A DNA stretch of 64,000 nucleotides from Echinococcus granulosus (GCF_000524195.1 NW_020170502.1:170560-234559); one strand, 5' to 3'; shown: positions 1 through 12,150, counted from the stretch's first letter. Numbers and translations are program-made. The notes: a model not told the origin generated them from the sequence alone.

Positions 1-58
1 TCGAAGTCGTGGGCTGATGCATTACCGCCGGCCCAACGCAATTCAGTCTTATCGTAAC

Positions 59-309
59 CTAGGGGGTTACAAATAGTTGGCGATTTATTCCAATACTGGA
101 CGATAGAATTATTCCATCAGTGAAACTAATGTTTAAGTGAGTCAACTTGGCTCCGCCCCAGTTCCTAACTCGAATTGTCAAAGAGCAGAGGACCATGACA
201 CGGAAATACTGGCTAATTTCTGCTGACCTTGTTGTGGATACTAGCATGTGATGTTGGCCGATCAAAAAGGGCTCATCGAGAAATCTAATTGCGAAATTAA
301 CCATGTGGT
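59..309 (-). CDS. Probable 3'-terminal exon of the kringle/Cys-Pro gene
   Basis: This open frame fits the phase-1 donor at 583. An AG at 311-310 would start an exon whose first two bases complete a codon, and the frame then runs to a stop at 59. Joined to the previous exon it gives CPSGDHM, a long stretch, then YFRVMVLCSL. This repeats the plan of the upstream modules: Cys-Pro opener, then hydrophobic residues and Cys. The acceptor has a poor pyrimidine tract, so the exact border is uncertain. The exon might instead continue past the window start through another splice. Confidence 0.4.
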
Positions 310-582
310 CTCCCACAAGTAAACATATATGTGACACCCGTAGCGTACATTTTGATTGGTTTCGTATTTACACATTTATGTAGAAAATAAACAAGACACC
401 CTTACGTGGAAATAAAAGGCTCATAAAACGATTCAAGCCACCGAGTGGATAGCAGTATCTCTTCAATTAGACCTAATCTTCTTCGAGTATTTTCTACTCC
501 CTGTAAAGTGTTCCATTCACCGTTTAAATCATAAATTAAACATTTTGACATTTACTAGAAGTCATGAAATAACTTAATTTAC

Positions 583-3500
583 CTGAAGGACAGTAATATC
601 TCTTCAATGGAGTTCCATAACTGTCTTCCCCCTCCTGCTCCTCCTCATCATCCGCCGTTCCATCTAGCTCCTCTTCATTATTCCCCTCACCACGACTCAC
701 CAACTCACGAGGGGTGTGGGAGATGAAGCACTGATTTCCATCGGGCAAAAGCTTGTCAATGGCGTCATGACGGTAAATGCCGTCGGGTTTGCAGAGGATG
801 AAAGCCGCACGAAGGTAGTAGAACATGTGATGGGCTTTGGTATTGGGTGCCGGAGAGAAGTGAGGTGGACAGGTCTTGCCCTCCACCAGAATGCTTGGAA
901 TTAGTGCTGGGAGGGAGGGGGAGGAGAGGAGAAGGGGAAATGCAGTCTCTTATGCTTATTGTAGGGTCAAGGTCAATCAGTCACGCGAGATGGGAACCAC
1001 TCCGACTCCACTAGCGAGTCAGACAGCTATCATCCACGCACACGTCGTATCCTCGTCGAAGTGAAATGAGGCAAAAATACCAAGACACGCAACTCACTTT
1101 TGTTGGGCTGGGTTGATGGTGGTGGCGGTGGTTCCTCATACTCATAGTACGCGCACATCAAGGTGTAGTACCCATAGTCCAAAAGCGTAGCCGTTAGATT
1201 GGACGGTCTATACGTGCCCATGGTAAAGATCTTTCGACGCGTTCCATTCACCGGTGGACAGCGTTCAATAGAGAAGAAAAGTGGTGTGTCTCTGGACACC
1301 GGAGTCGTTGGACTGTCGTTAAGCATCGAATCCTCAATGGGTTGTGAAAGTGATCCATGCGACTCCCCATGGATCCAGGGTGCCAGGGGATTCGATCGAG
1401 GGTGTGTAGATTTGTAGGCCACACTGGATCGTGGAAACTTGGTTCGAAGTTCAGCATGGGAGCCATTGGTGCAGCAAAGAGAGAGCCAAATAGATGTGAA
1501 GCCCTCTTGACGAAACATGCTGAATTTTCCCTTGGCTTTCAGTTTGGTACGCATGAAGGTCCTTTTCATATCGAAGCCTGGAAATGAATGGGAGATGCAA
1601 AAGCCAACTGATACAGGAGATCTACTCCTCCTCTCCCCTTGATTATGCCTAACTAATTGACATTAACTCGACACAGTTGACATCTTTTGTCCTCTGGTTG
1701 GGACCTCCAAATTTGAAGGGGTTTAAAGCGGAATAAAAAGCGTTCCTGAACCACTCCACCTTGCAGGAAGGTGGGAAAATTTCGACAGCATTCCATTCTC
1801 TTAACAAGAGGTAATATAGCTTTATAGAATTGATTTGTCTGAAGGTCCATGAGTAGAGGGCTGTCCATATTCCACAATTTAAAAACCATCTAGGAGAGTG
1901 CGCCCAATACCCACCAACACCGATCGCTGATCTGTTGAATTTGTGACTCACCTTTAGGACAGGTCTCGCGGTTCTGATTAAGTAGAAACATACAGAAACT
2001 CCTGAAACGACCTTTCTCCGTATTTCGCAGTCCCTTAGCGGAGAGTACACAGTAGACTGTTGAAATTTCACCCTGTGGAGAGGTGGTCTTCCCCACTTGA
2101 GTCAGGAAGCCCGGTGGACATTCATCTCCAAAATCCAGGGGCAGCCCTATGTGACTTGAGTGATCTCAAAGAAGAAAACAGGTAAGGTATTTATCGATAC
2201 GTTAAGAAAACCCGCAATCGGGGTCAAAGGTCAACATGTAAGCTTCGTTAGTGTCACTCGATTTGCTCTAAACACTGACTTAGAAGGACCCATGAAAACA
2301 AAGCTATGCGAAGCTGTATGACAGGAGCGATGTCTATTGGGCACTTCTTAGGATGGGCATTTCTGTCTCGTGAGTCGTCCCCACCTACACACTGAGCATC
2401 CCACCTTTAAAGTCAAAATGGGGCCAAAAGAGGCGTCAACAAGGCGAGATGCATAAATTTGTGTGGACAAAAACTTTAAGGCTCCCTGACACTTTGCTCT
2501 AACCTGTCAGCAATGTTTTGGAAGGATTGTATATACCCAAAGGCGTCTGCCAAATGTAAACAATGCAAACGACCCGCTTTAGTCAGCCGCCGCCACACAT
2601 TGCTCTTGTTTAAAATTGTGGGGAGAGAAAAAAAACAAAAAACAAAATACTGCACTTTTGTCCACAGCATTGTGAAATTTGTGTGCATGTGCTGGTAAAC
2701 ATGTGAATGCGAACGCAAACGGTTCTCCGAACTCATGTCTTTTTANNNNNNNNNNNNNNNNNNNNNNNNNNNNNNNNNNNNNNNNNNNNNNNNNNNNNNN
2801 NNNNNNNNNNNNNNNNNNNNNNNNNNNNNNNNNNNNNNNNNNNNNTACAGGATAGAGGCTAATGAGATGACTGAAGGCATCCATACATCCAGTCACTTAC
2901 CACACATGTCCACTTTGCATGGTGCTCTGCGATATCCTACTGTGGTGTGGTACGTATTTATCGAGTTGCCCGTGTACGAAACCGTGGACACGTAGCACCA
3001 TGGCTTGGCCATTCGACCCTCCGGGTTGCGACAACTTCGAAAGTTGACAACGCTCAAAGCGAAGCTGGAGACTGGAGTTCGATTTGTTGGTGAAGTGTAA
3101 TTCACAATCACCAAATACGGAGTTCCTGGCTTCAAGACACTTACGCGGATTACGTCTACCCATGGAACACATATCTACAAGAGAAGAAGACAGACATAAA
3201 TCAGAATCAGCTAAATTCCTTCTTCTGTCCACATTCGCTTTGGGTACTAATATTTCTAACAGATCGGATGGTTGGATATAACAATACGATCATCACCTGA
3301 GGAAATATGAATCTGAAGAAAATGGATAATGAGGATAGGCGAGCTTTTTCTTCCCCATTCCCCCCCTTGCATCAGGAATAAAGTGCACATCCCCCAGGTA
3401 GTTTTTTAGGGTACCCACTGTTGCCTACTTATAGCCGATTGAATAATCCTGTCTGGTTCTAACGAGGAAGATTGTTTACCGAAAGAGAAAAGTTTCATTT

Positions 3501-6436
3501 TAGGTTCTCCGTCCTTCGACACAAATAAACGTATTATACCGGAGGAGGGTATACTTAAACGTGATGCATTTGTCAGTATCCAAGTCAAATCCACTAACCC
3601 GTCAGAAAACACCTCGTATTTTCCGAATTTAAAAAAAGGCAGTTTCAGACTTAAAGCTGCAGTAACTTTAGTCAACAGGGCAGACTCGAGTCCTATCTAC
3701 ACGATTCAACCTGCATTAAATGTCACGCGTATAGACATGGAGAATAGTTGGGGACAAGTTTGGGCCTACTGCACGGATAGAATGATGCGAATTAGAGAAC
3801 AAACACCAATACACAAAGTTTTAAACTGCCTAACAAGTGAATATCGAACTGAACCATGGCGAAAGTTAGGAAACTCTGACCCAAAAACCTGATCCACTTG
3901 TCAAAGTTGTAAGGTTAGCTGAATATACCACAAAATCTGCATAAAGTAATATTATAATTACATTTGTTTGCAAAAACGAGTCGGCAGCATTTAAATACGA
4001 ACCAAAGAATAGTTTTACTCAACCGTTAATGTCTTGTTAAAGTTGCTTACTTGACCACCCTCGGCAATATTGGCATCTCCAAGATAATCCTCGCCAACAC
4101 CCTCGTAGCAATCAATAAGGTGCTCTGAAGGACAAAAAAATTTAAAACAAAATCCTTGTTTGTCAGCTGTCGGTACAGCATAAAGATGCAATCCTTTCAG
4201 CTGTCAAGGGTTGTGATTCCCTATGGTCATGTCTACAGCCTGGAGATCTTTTCCCATACCAACTTCTGACGAGACTGGACGATCCGCATTTGTAGCCATG
4301 GTAAGCAAGACCGACTCAAAAAAGATGCATATAAAAGATAATATCACATAATAGTTGTACATTTAATCATGCAGAAACCTCATTATTCGTGGTTGTTCCT
4401 GCTACCAATTGACGGCATGACCTACGGATTCTCGTTTGTTCTGTGCACGAACAAAGGGTCTTCCAAAATAGTTCTGCCCATCTCATTTCTATGAAGAATC
4501 AGGTTGTGCTTGCTAATCAAATAAACTACTCCAAATTTGCTCCTGGTTTTTGTTAATCAAATTCAAATGGTTCACTCAGTAGCAGCCGACTGTTGATTGG
4601 CTCATTATACTTACAAGGTCAATTCCGTTTATCTACTCAAATGCAAGCAACCTAACAATTCTTTCATAACAAGTAAAAGTTATTAAACATTATTTTTTAC
4701 AAATATTTGACGTTATTTTGCAATTTATTGCGAACTACATGAATTATACAGAGCTGATTTAAGTCAAAACGGGAATATGACGCGTACCCCGTGGAAATAC
4801 ACATTTTCGTGATGATATCACACACACGGTACTAGGTGGGCAGTAGCTGTGGCATACGTTAGGACGCAGTCAATGCCAGACACCGTAATTAAGATGCTTA
4901 GCCAGAGTAGTGGCGTGCGCATATCTGAAATGGAATGCGTGTGTGCGAAAATGGCTGAAGCGTCTTGCGGATGGTGTTATAAGTCAGAACCCTCGGGGTT
5001 ATTGGTTGCGTAGGAGACTTCGAGCACGTTTTCCATGGTGATACGAAGCTAAGTTACTCAGCACGTTTCAAAGGCGTCCCTGGCTTGCCAATGACTTATT
5101 CCTACGGAATGCCTGAGCTCCGGATATTCGAGTACTAAGTTGTCGTGTGTCGAAATTACAGGAAAAGTGTGAGATCGGTATTCTTCTTGAAATCAATAAA
5201 CGTATTTGTTGATGATCACTCTAACAAGCTAAAGGTCTTGAGCACGCCAGGTACTTGGAGAACTGTCCATAATTGTTCCTTTGCATTAACAGAGTTTTAA
5301 AAATGAACAAATGTATGTATGCCTAGTGAGCAATGAGTGCTATCCTAATTTTGGCCACAAAACTTTGCTATCACATGCAGTTTCCGCAAGATTGTCCGGC
5401 AGAGCCGCGAGTTGTATAAATTGATGCAATTTGATGCTGCTAGCAATGAAGCTGTTTAACCACACGGCTTTGGTGAGAGGCAAAGAAAAAGAGGATTAAA
5501 CACTGCATTTGTAAACAATCGTTTGTAGATCCTTGATAGCAGCGGGTGCAGCTATGTGGTTTCTTTTGGGAAATAGTGATCACTTTTGTTTTCTCAAGAT
5601 AATGGGTCAGTATTTGCAGTTTTATCTATTAACACAAGTCGGATCCAGAATTGGCCATTGCATCTACGAAATACGCAATTTAGAGCACGATTATCTCAAA
5701 AAAAAGAAAACACATGGCTTGTGAATCAGTAGTCTGAAGATAAAGGGATTTCCCACGATCTAATATCATCAAATAGATTGCCGAACGGAAGGAATAATGG
5801 TTTAATGGTTGGACGGAAGGATGGATGGGTGAATGGATGGATAAATGAAATCGAGACTGTTTAAATGAATGATTGACTGAAAAATTGAAGTCTTTAATGA
5901 TTAATTTGCCATGTGAGCGGAAATATGGTCAATCCGCTCACAGCTTTCTGTTTATCTGGCACAAATTAACAATGATCAAACCGTTATTACACCAACCGAC
6001 GAAGCGTAGTCACTAAATACATTGTCCCTGATTATTCTATCCTAGGCATTCTAACAAAACAATCCCGTGGATATTTTACTCTTACTACTTCTCATACATA
6101 AGATTCCAAGAATAGCGATTCAAACTCACCACAATGTGGAACTGCACAAGTTCCATACTTTGCCCTCGTAACCATACACCAAGGACCCCGTGGATCATCA
6201 TCCGGATTTCGACAGTAGTTTGACTGCTCCTGCAGCACCGAGGCATTCCAACTGCTTCGTAGATGTAGGTGGGTAAATTCACTCCACGGCAGACAGGGTT
6301 CGCCAGCTGCCGTATGATTCAGAGTCCCGTTGTAGGGCGGTCCACTCTGTGTATAGCAGTCCATTGTGGACGGCTGCCCTACCCCAAGGAATGGCCATGC
6401 GAGGAGGAGAAGAAAGCCTAATTTTAGCAGTGACAT
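583..6436 (-). CDS. Secreted two-kringle protein with repeated Cys-Pro modules
   Basis: Six supported exons, in transcript order: 6436-6130, 4124-4051, 3174-2901, 2146-1952, 1577-1098, 906-583. The start is the ATG at 6436, which opens a signal peptide (MSLLKLGFLLLLAWPFLGVG). Kringle 1 fills exon 1, with six cysteines in the order DCY, EPCLPW, NYCRNP, PWCMV, GTC, PHC. Kringle 2 is split over exons 2 and 3: DCYEGVGEDYLG in the 74-nt exon 2, then ICVPW, RSCRNP, PWCYV, APCKV and DMC. The later exons hold modules opening with CPPGF, CPKGF, CPPVNG and CPPHFS, each closing on a hydrophobic stretch with Cys (VYCVL, LSLCC, YTLMCAYY, FILCK). The fourth is followed by an acidic linker. Every junction is phase 1 except the one inside kringle 2, which is phase 0. 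Kringles bind protein or ligand outside cells. KREMEN and ROR were considered, but no WSC, CUB, frizzled or kinase domain is visible. The N gap lies in the third intron and could hide an exon. The last supported exon ends on a donor, so the gene continues. Confidence 0.78.
2746..2845. other. Assembly gap of 100 N
   Basis: Exactly 100 ambiguous bases, the usual fixed-size placeholder for a scaffold gap of unknown length. It falls in the intron between the second kringle half (ending 2901) and the first Cys-Pro exon (starting 2146), so a further exon could be missing. Confidence 0.95.
5808..5876 (+). repeat. Short degenerate GGAT tract in kringle-gene intron
   Basis: Reads ggaaggatggatgggtgaatgg and similar units within the first intron of the kringle gene. 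Confidence 0.6.
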
Positions 6437-6489
6437 CGCATGCAGTGAAAGAATGAAGAGACCTGACCGAACACTGCTACCGTCGTGTC

Positions 6490-6514
6490 TGTGTGTGTGT
6501 GTGTGTGAGTGTGT
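6490..6514. repeat. TG microsatellite
   Basis: A nearly perfect TG dinucleotide run with one GA interruption, about 55 bases upstream of the kringle gene's start codon. It is within the likely 5' untranslated or promoter region. Confidence 0.85.
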
Positions 6515-8854
6515 ACACTCGGCATGTTTATTTACCAGCCAATAGGAATGCGCCTGCGTGGTGTCATCGATGCGCATTGTTGTCTGGGGGGTCAAAAAGG
6601 TGGACGGTAGTAACGGTGGACGTTTGTACATAAATTCAATTAAGCTTTTATTTATCTGTGTATGTAGAAATTGCTCTATCTTGGCACATATTTACCGGAT
6701 TTTTTTCTAGCTTCTCCTACCATGGAAGATTTAAAGGATGAGAACTGAGCGACAGAGGAACGCTCGGCAATTAACGAATTTAACAAGCTTCCCACTACTT
6801 TTAGCAGATTGTATCACCTCCAGAGGTCACTCCGGTGGTACGTTGGTCGCTGCGAAGTAGAATACGTTCATGACCTTTTAGCCCTTGAGAAGAAGGTGCC
6901 AGGCGTTATTGAGGCTTCAAAACTACCTGCGACCTCTCAAATCTACTGAAAACCATGCGAAAACTTCACAGGGGAAAGACGTCCGCACTGAGTTTTGGTA
7001 ACATATAAGACTGATGCTAGAAGAGCTGCCAGCGTCCAAGGCATTCCATTTGTTCACACAAAGAAATGCCTTCATTATTACCAGAGGAGGCTCATTAATT
7101 TAAAATTTGGTTTTCGGGTAACTTGTAGGATGCCGTTGAAGGGCCACGAAATGTTAAAGTGGAACTGTTTTTACTATTTTTTAATTCCATTTTCGTTGTC
7201 TGATTGGTTCAAATAACAAATTTTACAAACCCACTTATGGTTAAAAGAAGGCTGTTTGGATTGTAAAGATGCATGAACCTCGACTGGTTAAATAATTGGA
7301 GAGTAACTTGTCAAGAACTACCTTTTAAGGTAGTTACCGTGAGCTGTGAATCGTTTAAGTGGCATCCACATCAACTGAGAAGGCGAAAACAAAGCTAAAC
7401 GGAGTCCTCTTTTAGGTAACTGGAACACCCCACTGACTGTTCGCCACCACTCCACTACCTCATCACTACCCGCTCTATACATTAGTGGAATACATAACGC
7501 GAAGGCAATTATTTTCCGTGTTTACGGTGAACTCCAGGACACATTAGTTTACTACTAACCGTTTACTCGCTTGAGGCTGAACACCGAATATAGCTGAAAT
7601 TCATCTACTCCGCACAGCTCGATAACACCAAAATGGTGTATCAAACGCCCCAGACTAGAAAAGCTGGTCACAACGAAAGTTTGAGAGGAGTCAAGACAGA
7701 GCAGCAGAAGACCTTATACCGCAAAACTGGCCTGTGAGTAGATTTGCGCTTTGCCTCAGGGGAGGTGGAGGGAGAAGGGAGGAATTCACTACCTCGTTGT
7801 ATTGCCAGGTCTTGTGATGACAGGAGTTGACAGTCTTTTTACCGACTCACCACATCTTAGTGGTGCCGACCTTGGATGTGCGGCAAGGGTAGTTGTGGGA
7901 TGGTGGATTGCCTGTGAACAACCAATGATGTGTTCACTCGCTCTTTCAAACGTCCGTGTAATTATGTGCGAACCATTTTACCGCTCCAGTTCTTCGTAAG
8001 ACGCCAAATCAACAGCAACGCGTAAGCTCCTACAATTAGGAATGCAGAGCCACCTGGCAAAAGAATGCATCCGTATTTAAATAGTTCTTTTTTGATAACC
8101 GCTACCAAGCAGTACTTTCAGCTGTCATACCTGTCACACCCCTCGCAAGTGCGGCAAGATACTTCTGCGCAATTTAAACCTCCTTGAAGTCATTTCACAA
8201 GTGAAGTGGGTTCGAAGCGAAGCGGATTTGTTCCATCCCCTATCTAACGAGGGCTTAGAAAAGGTCGGGAAATTTTACAGCTGAGGGCAAAGTATTTCCA
8301 CTTCACAATGCACAAAACCACTTGTACTTCACTTGTCCTTAGAAATTCCGACAAGCCAGTCCATCGAGGTCTACTATTTCAGGTCGCCTTGTTTGCTGTC
8401 GGGCCCGTCACAATCGTTTTAATGAGATGGCTACGACTCAGAGGCCTCCAATTTCACGCACTGTTGATGAGTTAATGGGAGTAGACCAGGCAATTATGTG
8501 GATTTTGCCCCGTTTCACTCCAGTAGGGAAGGCATTTTAAATAATCTATTATTTAGAAGCCTCCGAGTAGCTAGTCATGCCCCATAAATGCCTTCTCTCT
8601 GTGACCTTTTATTGACGGTCACCGAAAGCATGCCATGCCGAAAGAGGAGCTATACATAATCCGCCACTCAAACACTTCGGTCACCTCTGAAAGAAGCACA
8701 AACTTTGCTGCCTTAGTGATTGCAGGAGAACCAATTCGTACTCTACCGACCTTAGTTTGGTGTCATACCCTTCGCAAACAGTTAAAGATCCCGTGTATTC
8801 CCCATCATGCACTCACCTATCAAGTTACACGAAGGAGCGAATGGTTAAGGTATA

Positions 8855-8975
8855 AAAAGATGAATGGATGGACTGGTAGATGGGTAGATAGATGGAGGGA
8901 TACAGGGTGGATACGAGATAGGTGAAAGTTTAAGGGAAGGATGGGTGGATGGATGAAAACGGGATGAACAGACAA
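8855..8975 (+). repeat. Degenerate GGAT tetranucleotide tract
   Basis: Imperfect tandem GATG/GGAT units (for example gaatggatggactgg and gggtggatggatg), interrupted by AGATA- and GGGTGGATAC-type variants. The same degenerate family recurs elsewhere in the window. Confidence 0.7.
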
Positions 8976-10566
8976 ATGAACACTTTATAAGCGCAAAACC
9001 CCAAAAAAAGACTTTCAACTTTCATGCTCACCAGCCACGCAGCAGACTATGCAAGGAGCGAACGATCAGAATTAGGTGTTTCATACGCTGACTGTTTATA
9101 GGAACAACTTTGTTGACAAAGGCCGTTACTGGCACAATTTCGGCCAGCTTTGATTAGTGTTCGGTCTTTGAAGGCGTCCTATCACTTATCCGTTGAGTAT
9201 CTCACAACCAAATTCCGTCGATACTTGTCATCATGTCACATTGACCGATGGCGTCTGGAATGGACCCTTTTGTGTTCACCGGGCATAAGTGCGCAACCGG
9301 ACAAATTTACCATCAAAACATGCAAAAGTAAAGGCGCCAATTTGAAGTGAGACGACCTAGTAACCGGGCCGATCCCGAATTTCACTTGATTTCTAAACTG
9401 GACAAGTCACGCCCTTTGAAGGTCGCAAATGCTACTGACATGTTGAGCTGCGCTAGTGATCAAATTATTTCAAGTCGTGGCACCAACAGAGGTAGTAGAA
9501 ACAAGCTTGATTCCATGCCGCATGGTCCGTTCACCTTTAATCACTTACACAGATGTGCGTTGATACTAGGGCGACATTCGTCCGCAGCATCACATGCCAT
9601 TGTAACATTGTTTACTCTCTCTCACCTCCAGCAGATCAGCACAGCACACACTGTGTGCTTGTGAGGTCCGACCTCATGGAGTCAGCTACCACTACTACTG
9701 CTACGGCTGCTGCTGCTACTGCTGCCAGCGCTGCGTAAACAGTACGCTTTGTCATGTCCATGTCGGGCGGTGAACCTCAGCAGAGGACAGGTCGCAGAGT
9801 GATCTAATAGGGTAGAGGATGCAACCCACCCAACATTGCCCAGGTAAAGCCAACCACTAACGCTCCACTTTGTAATGTAAGGATTTTGTTTGCTTGTTTT
9901 TGTAATTATAAAGTATCTTCTTTGAAAAATATGGCAAATAAACCGATCGTAATGATCATAAAGCGGAATTCAAGCCTGAAGTGGTGAGGCGGCAGTGGGT
10001 GGAACGCTCCAATTTGTTTACTGATTCTAGTTCCCAAATATCAAAGGTCTTGATCTCCCTGTTTTTTTACTTAAAGTAAGTCGAAAAGTTCTAGAATTTT
10101 AAATGGTATAAACAAAAATTAATCGAAAAGTAGGGAATCAGCACTTTGGCCCACCCAAAATTGCACTTATGTATATTGTTGATGTGTGAGACAATAATTG
10201 ACCTAAGTCTACAACTCCTACTAGATTGAACAGCGTTCTGTCCCAATCGATGGTCTTTAAATGCGATAAGAGGTGGTATTTGTGTCAAAGATGCGGTCGA
10301 ATAAGTGTCAGGTCACCGAATAAACATCCCACAGATCCCGCCAATTATGATATGGTAATGTGCCCCCTTTTAAATCCTCCAAGGATTTGTAATTTGCAAA
10401 GACGTTTTAGATTTAATAAGCATTACAAAATTATTCACTTTCTGCATTTTATTGTTTTTCCTTCCCAGTTTTATAAATCAATCAGTGAGAAACCGCTTCT
10501 ACTTAATTCACATCAGTAGACATAGTCGAAAGGAAGTCGATTTAAAGATCATACACTTTATAGGAT

Positions 10567-11256
10567 TTAAAAGAGCAGAAAAGCTAAAAAGCACATCAAA
10601 ACGAGCGCAGAAGGTGAATTGGCCATGAAGGAATCCAAGACCCAGGTGAAAGTCTCCTCATACGGTCGCATAATCCACGGTTCCTCATCCAGCGGAAAAT
10701 CACCCTCACTTTCCAAATGTTGGTAGGGTTGGAGCTCCGAGTAATTACCCGAGGGGTAGTAACAACAAACAAGCACGTGACGTTTTACCCCCTGATCACA
10801 GACACTCCTCTCACATCCGAGGTACTCTGTATCAGCCCAAATAATCTGCCTATACTGGCCACAATAGCCCCCTCTGCAGATATTCAACTCAAAGTCGAAG
10901 TTGTATCTGTTAATGTCCCACAGGTTAAAGAAAGTCTCTATGGAAGGCGGTGCCTCGTTCAAATCACGCAAACCTTCGGTAGATATCATCGCGATATTGA
11001 TGCCCACATAAAATAGAGGTTTCTCCTCTGGGATAGCTGGATCGGGGAAGCCCCAGGAGCACCTTTTGGCCCAGAACCGAGCATGCTTTTCCAACTCGGA
11101 AGACCAGAGCAGTGGGCGCATGTTAACGGCAGGTGGCTGCACACCCACACGAGCCGAGACGTGGAGGAAGGTGAGCATCTCTCGATCACTCGTTGAAATA
11201 GCCTCCACGAGGGAGGTGATAAGCACAAAGGAGTGAAAGAGAAGGTACAAAGGCAT
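10567..11256 (-). CDS. CAP-superfamily (SCP/TAPS, venom-allergen-like) secreted protein
   Basis: A single-exon frame of 229 residues from the ATG at 11256, chosen because it opens a signal peptide (MPLYLLFHSFVLITSLVEA). The frame also extends upstream to 11394 with no signal-like sequence. CAP hallmarks are present: NMRPLLWSSELEKHARFWAKRC at the helix region is followed by CGQYRQIIWADTEYLGC (CAP1, normally GHYTQVVW) and VCCYYPSGNY (CAP2). The usual His of CAP1 is Gln here, so the classic His pair that binds metal looks degenerate. The C-terminus ends in a hydrophobic stretch (ALVLMCFLAFLLF) that could be a GPI-anchor signal or a membrane anchor. Family members are secreted or surface proteins and are expanded in parasitic worms. 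No intron is apparent. Confidence 0.88.
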   Translation of the reverse strand: MPLYLLFHSFVLITSLVEAISTSDREMLTFLHVSARVGVQPPAVNMRPLLWSSELEKHARFWAKRCSWGFPDPAIPEEKPLFYVGINIAMISTEGLRDLNEAPPSIETFFNLWDINRYNFDFELNICRGGYCGQYRQIIWADTEYLGCERSVCDQGVKRHVLVCCYYPSGNYSELQPYQHLESEGDFPLDEEPWIMRPYEETFTWVLDSFMANSPSALVLMCFLAFLLF

Positions 11257-11982
11257 GGATCTGGTGTTGGACGGTTTTAAATCGACGCCATGCCTTGAAG
11301 TGCGCGACGGATGACAACAAATCGATTGAAGGCTTGAACGCTCGGAGCATGACGCACGGGCTTTCAAACGCCTCCAGAAATCTCTTATAGTCAATCCAGG
11401 CGGGTTAATCGTAGAAACGTCTCCCTAGGAGTAGACCTAGCCTCCAAGGTGAGGGGTCCTCCGGGTGAGCACCTCAAGAAAATAACTCTATTCTGATCCT
11501 CTGGAAGTGCACCCCTTTTCTTTGGGCAGTTTTCGATCACCTCAAAACTCGTGCTCCTACTCAACTCTCTCAATTGGCCGGTGTCATGTAAAAACAGACA
11601 TCAGACAACCCAATAGTCAAAGAAAATACCGCGACCAATTAAAGTACGACAAATAGGGGACAGTTAAACCCCCCTATGGCCAGCAGTCACGTACACACAC
11701 GTCATGCACTCTGCTTACTCATCCACGTCGGTGAACAAAGACAGCTGTATCGAAGTCTTGTACCCGCATTACTCGAGTCGTTGGTAAGCCAATGGTATTC
11801 AGACCCACTGGCAGGTAAAAATGAGTTCACCAACAGTAATTCGACTATTGTGACCTAGGTCACGACAACTTCGATGGGTTATCTCAGCCTAATGATCTAT
11901 GAGTTGACAGGCTGCTTGAAAAATTAACAAAGATCGACACAACGCACCCGTCCTGAACTGGATTTCGGGGCACTGGCCATCT

Positions 11983-12150
11983 TTATCTGCTTGAGGTTAA
12001 ATAGGTGAATTGGACGAGATGCTGAACATTTTGTAGAAGAGAGCTCCTCCACCGGTGCACATCCATCTGTGCGTCAGAGGAACATAAAGGCATGCCGTTG
12101 ACGATTCCGCAAATTACGAAAGTACACAAGAACTGCAGCACCGCCACCAT
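11983..12150 (-). CDS. Possible short secreted peptide (54 aa)
   Basis: An internal ATG at 12150 opens a good signal-peptide-like sequence (MVAVLQFLCTFVICGIVNG) followed by about 35 residues with one cysteine and several basic residues, ending at 11983. No dibasic plus Gly amidation site is visible, so a classical neuropeptide is not supported. No downstream donor site was found, so it would be a complete short protein. It could be chance, since the frame is short and has no known relatives that I recognise. Confidence 0.25.
   Translation of the reverse strand: MVAVLQFLCTFVICGIVNGMPLCSSDAQMDVHRWRSSLLQNVQHLVQFTYLTSSR

Larger units (their letters stand above)
6437..10566. other. Gene-poor stretch; no supported gene
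   Basis: About 4.1 kb with only short open frames that lack recognisable domains, codon bias or splice support. It holds a TG microsatellite near 6490-6514 just upstream of the kringle gene, a degenerate GGAT tract near 8855-8975, and a CTG/GCT-rich run near 9685-9735. Confidence 0.6.

Noticed and set aside
1649..2071. Open frame between two exons of the kringle gene (frames 1649-2071 and 1653-1889)
   Set aside because: No acceptor gives the required phase without a stop, no convincing donor is seen, and the flanking exons join perfectly without it.
3406..3675. 89-codon minus-strand frame in the kringle gene region
   Set aside because: No splice sites in compatible phase and no recognisable domain; it lies within an intron.
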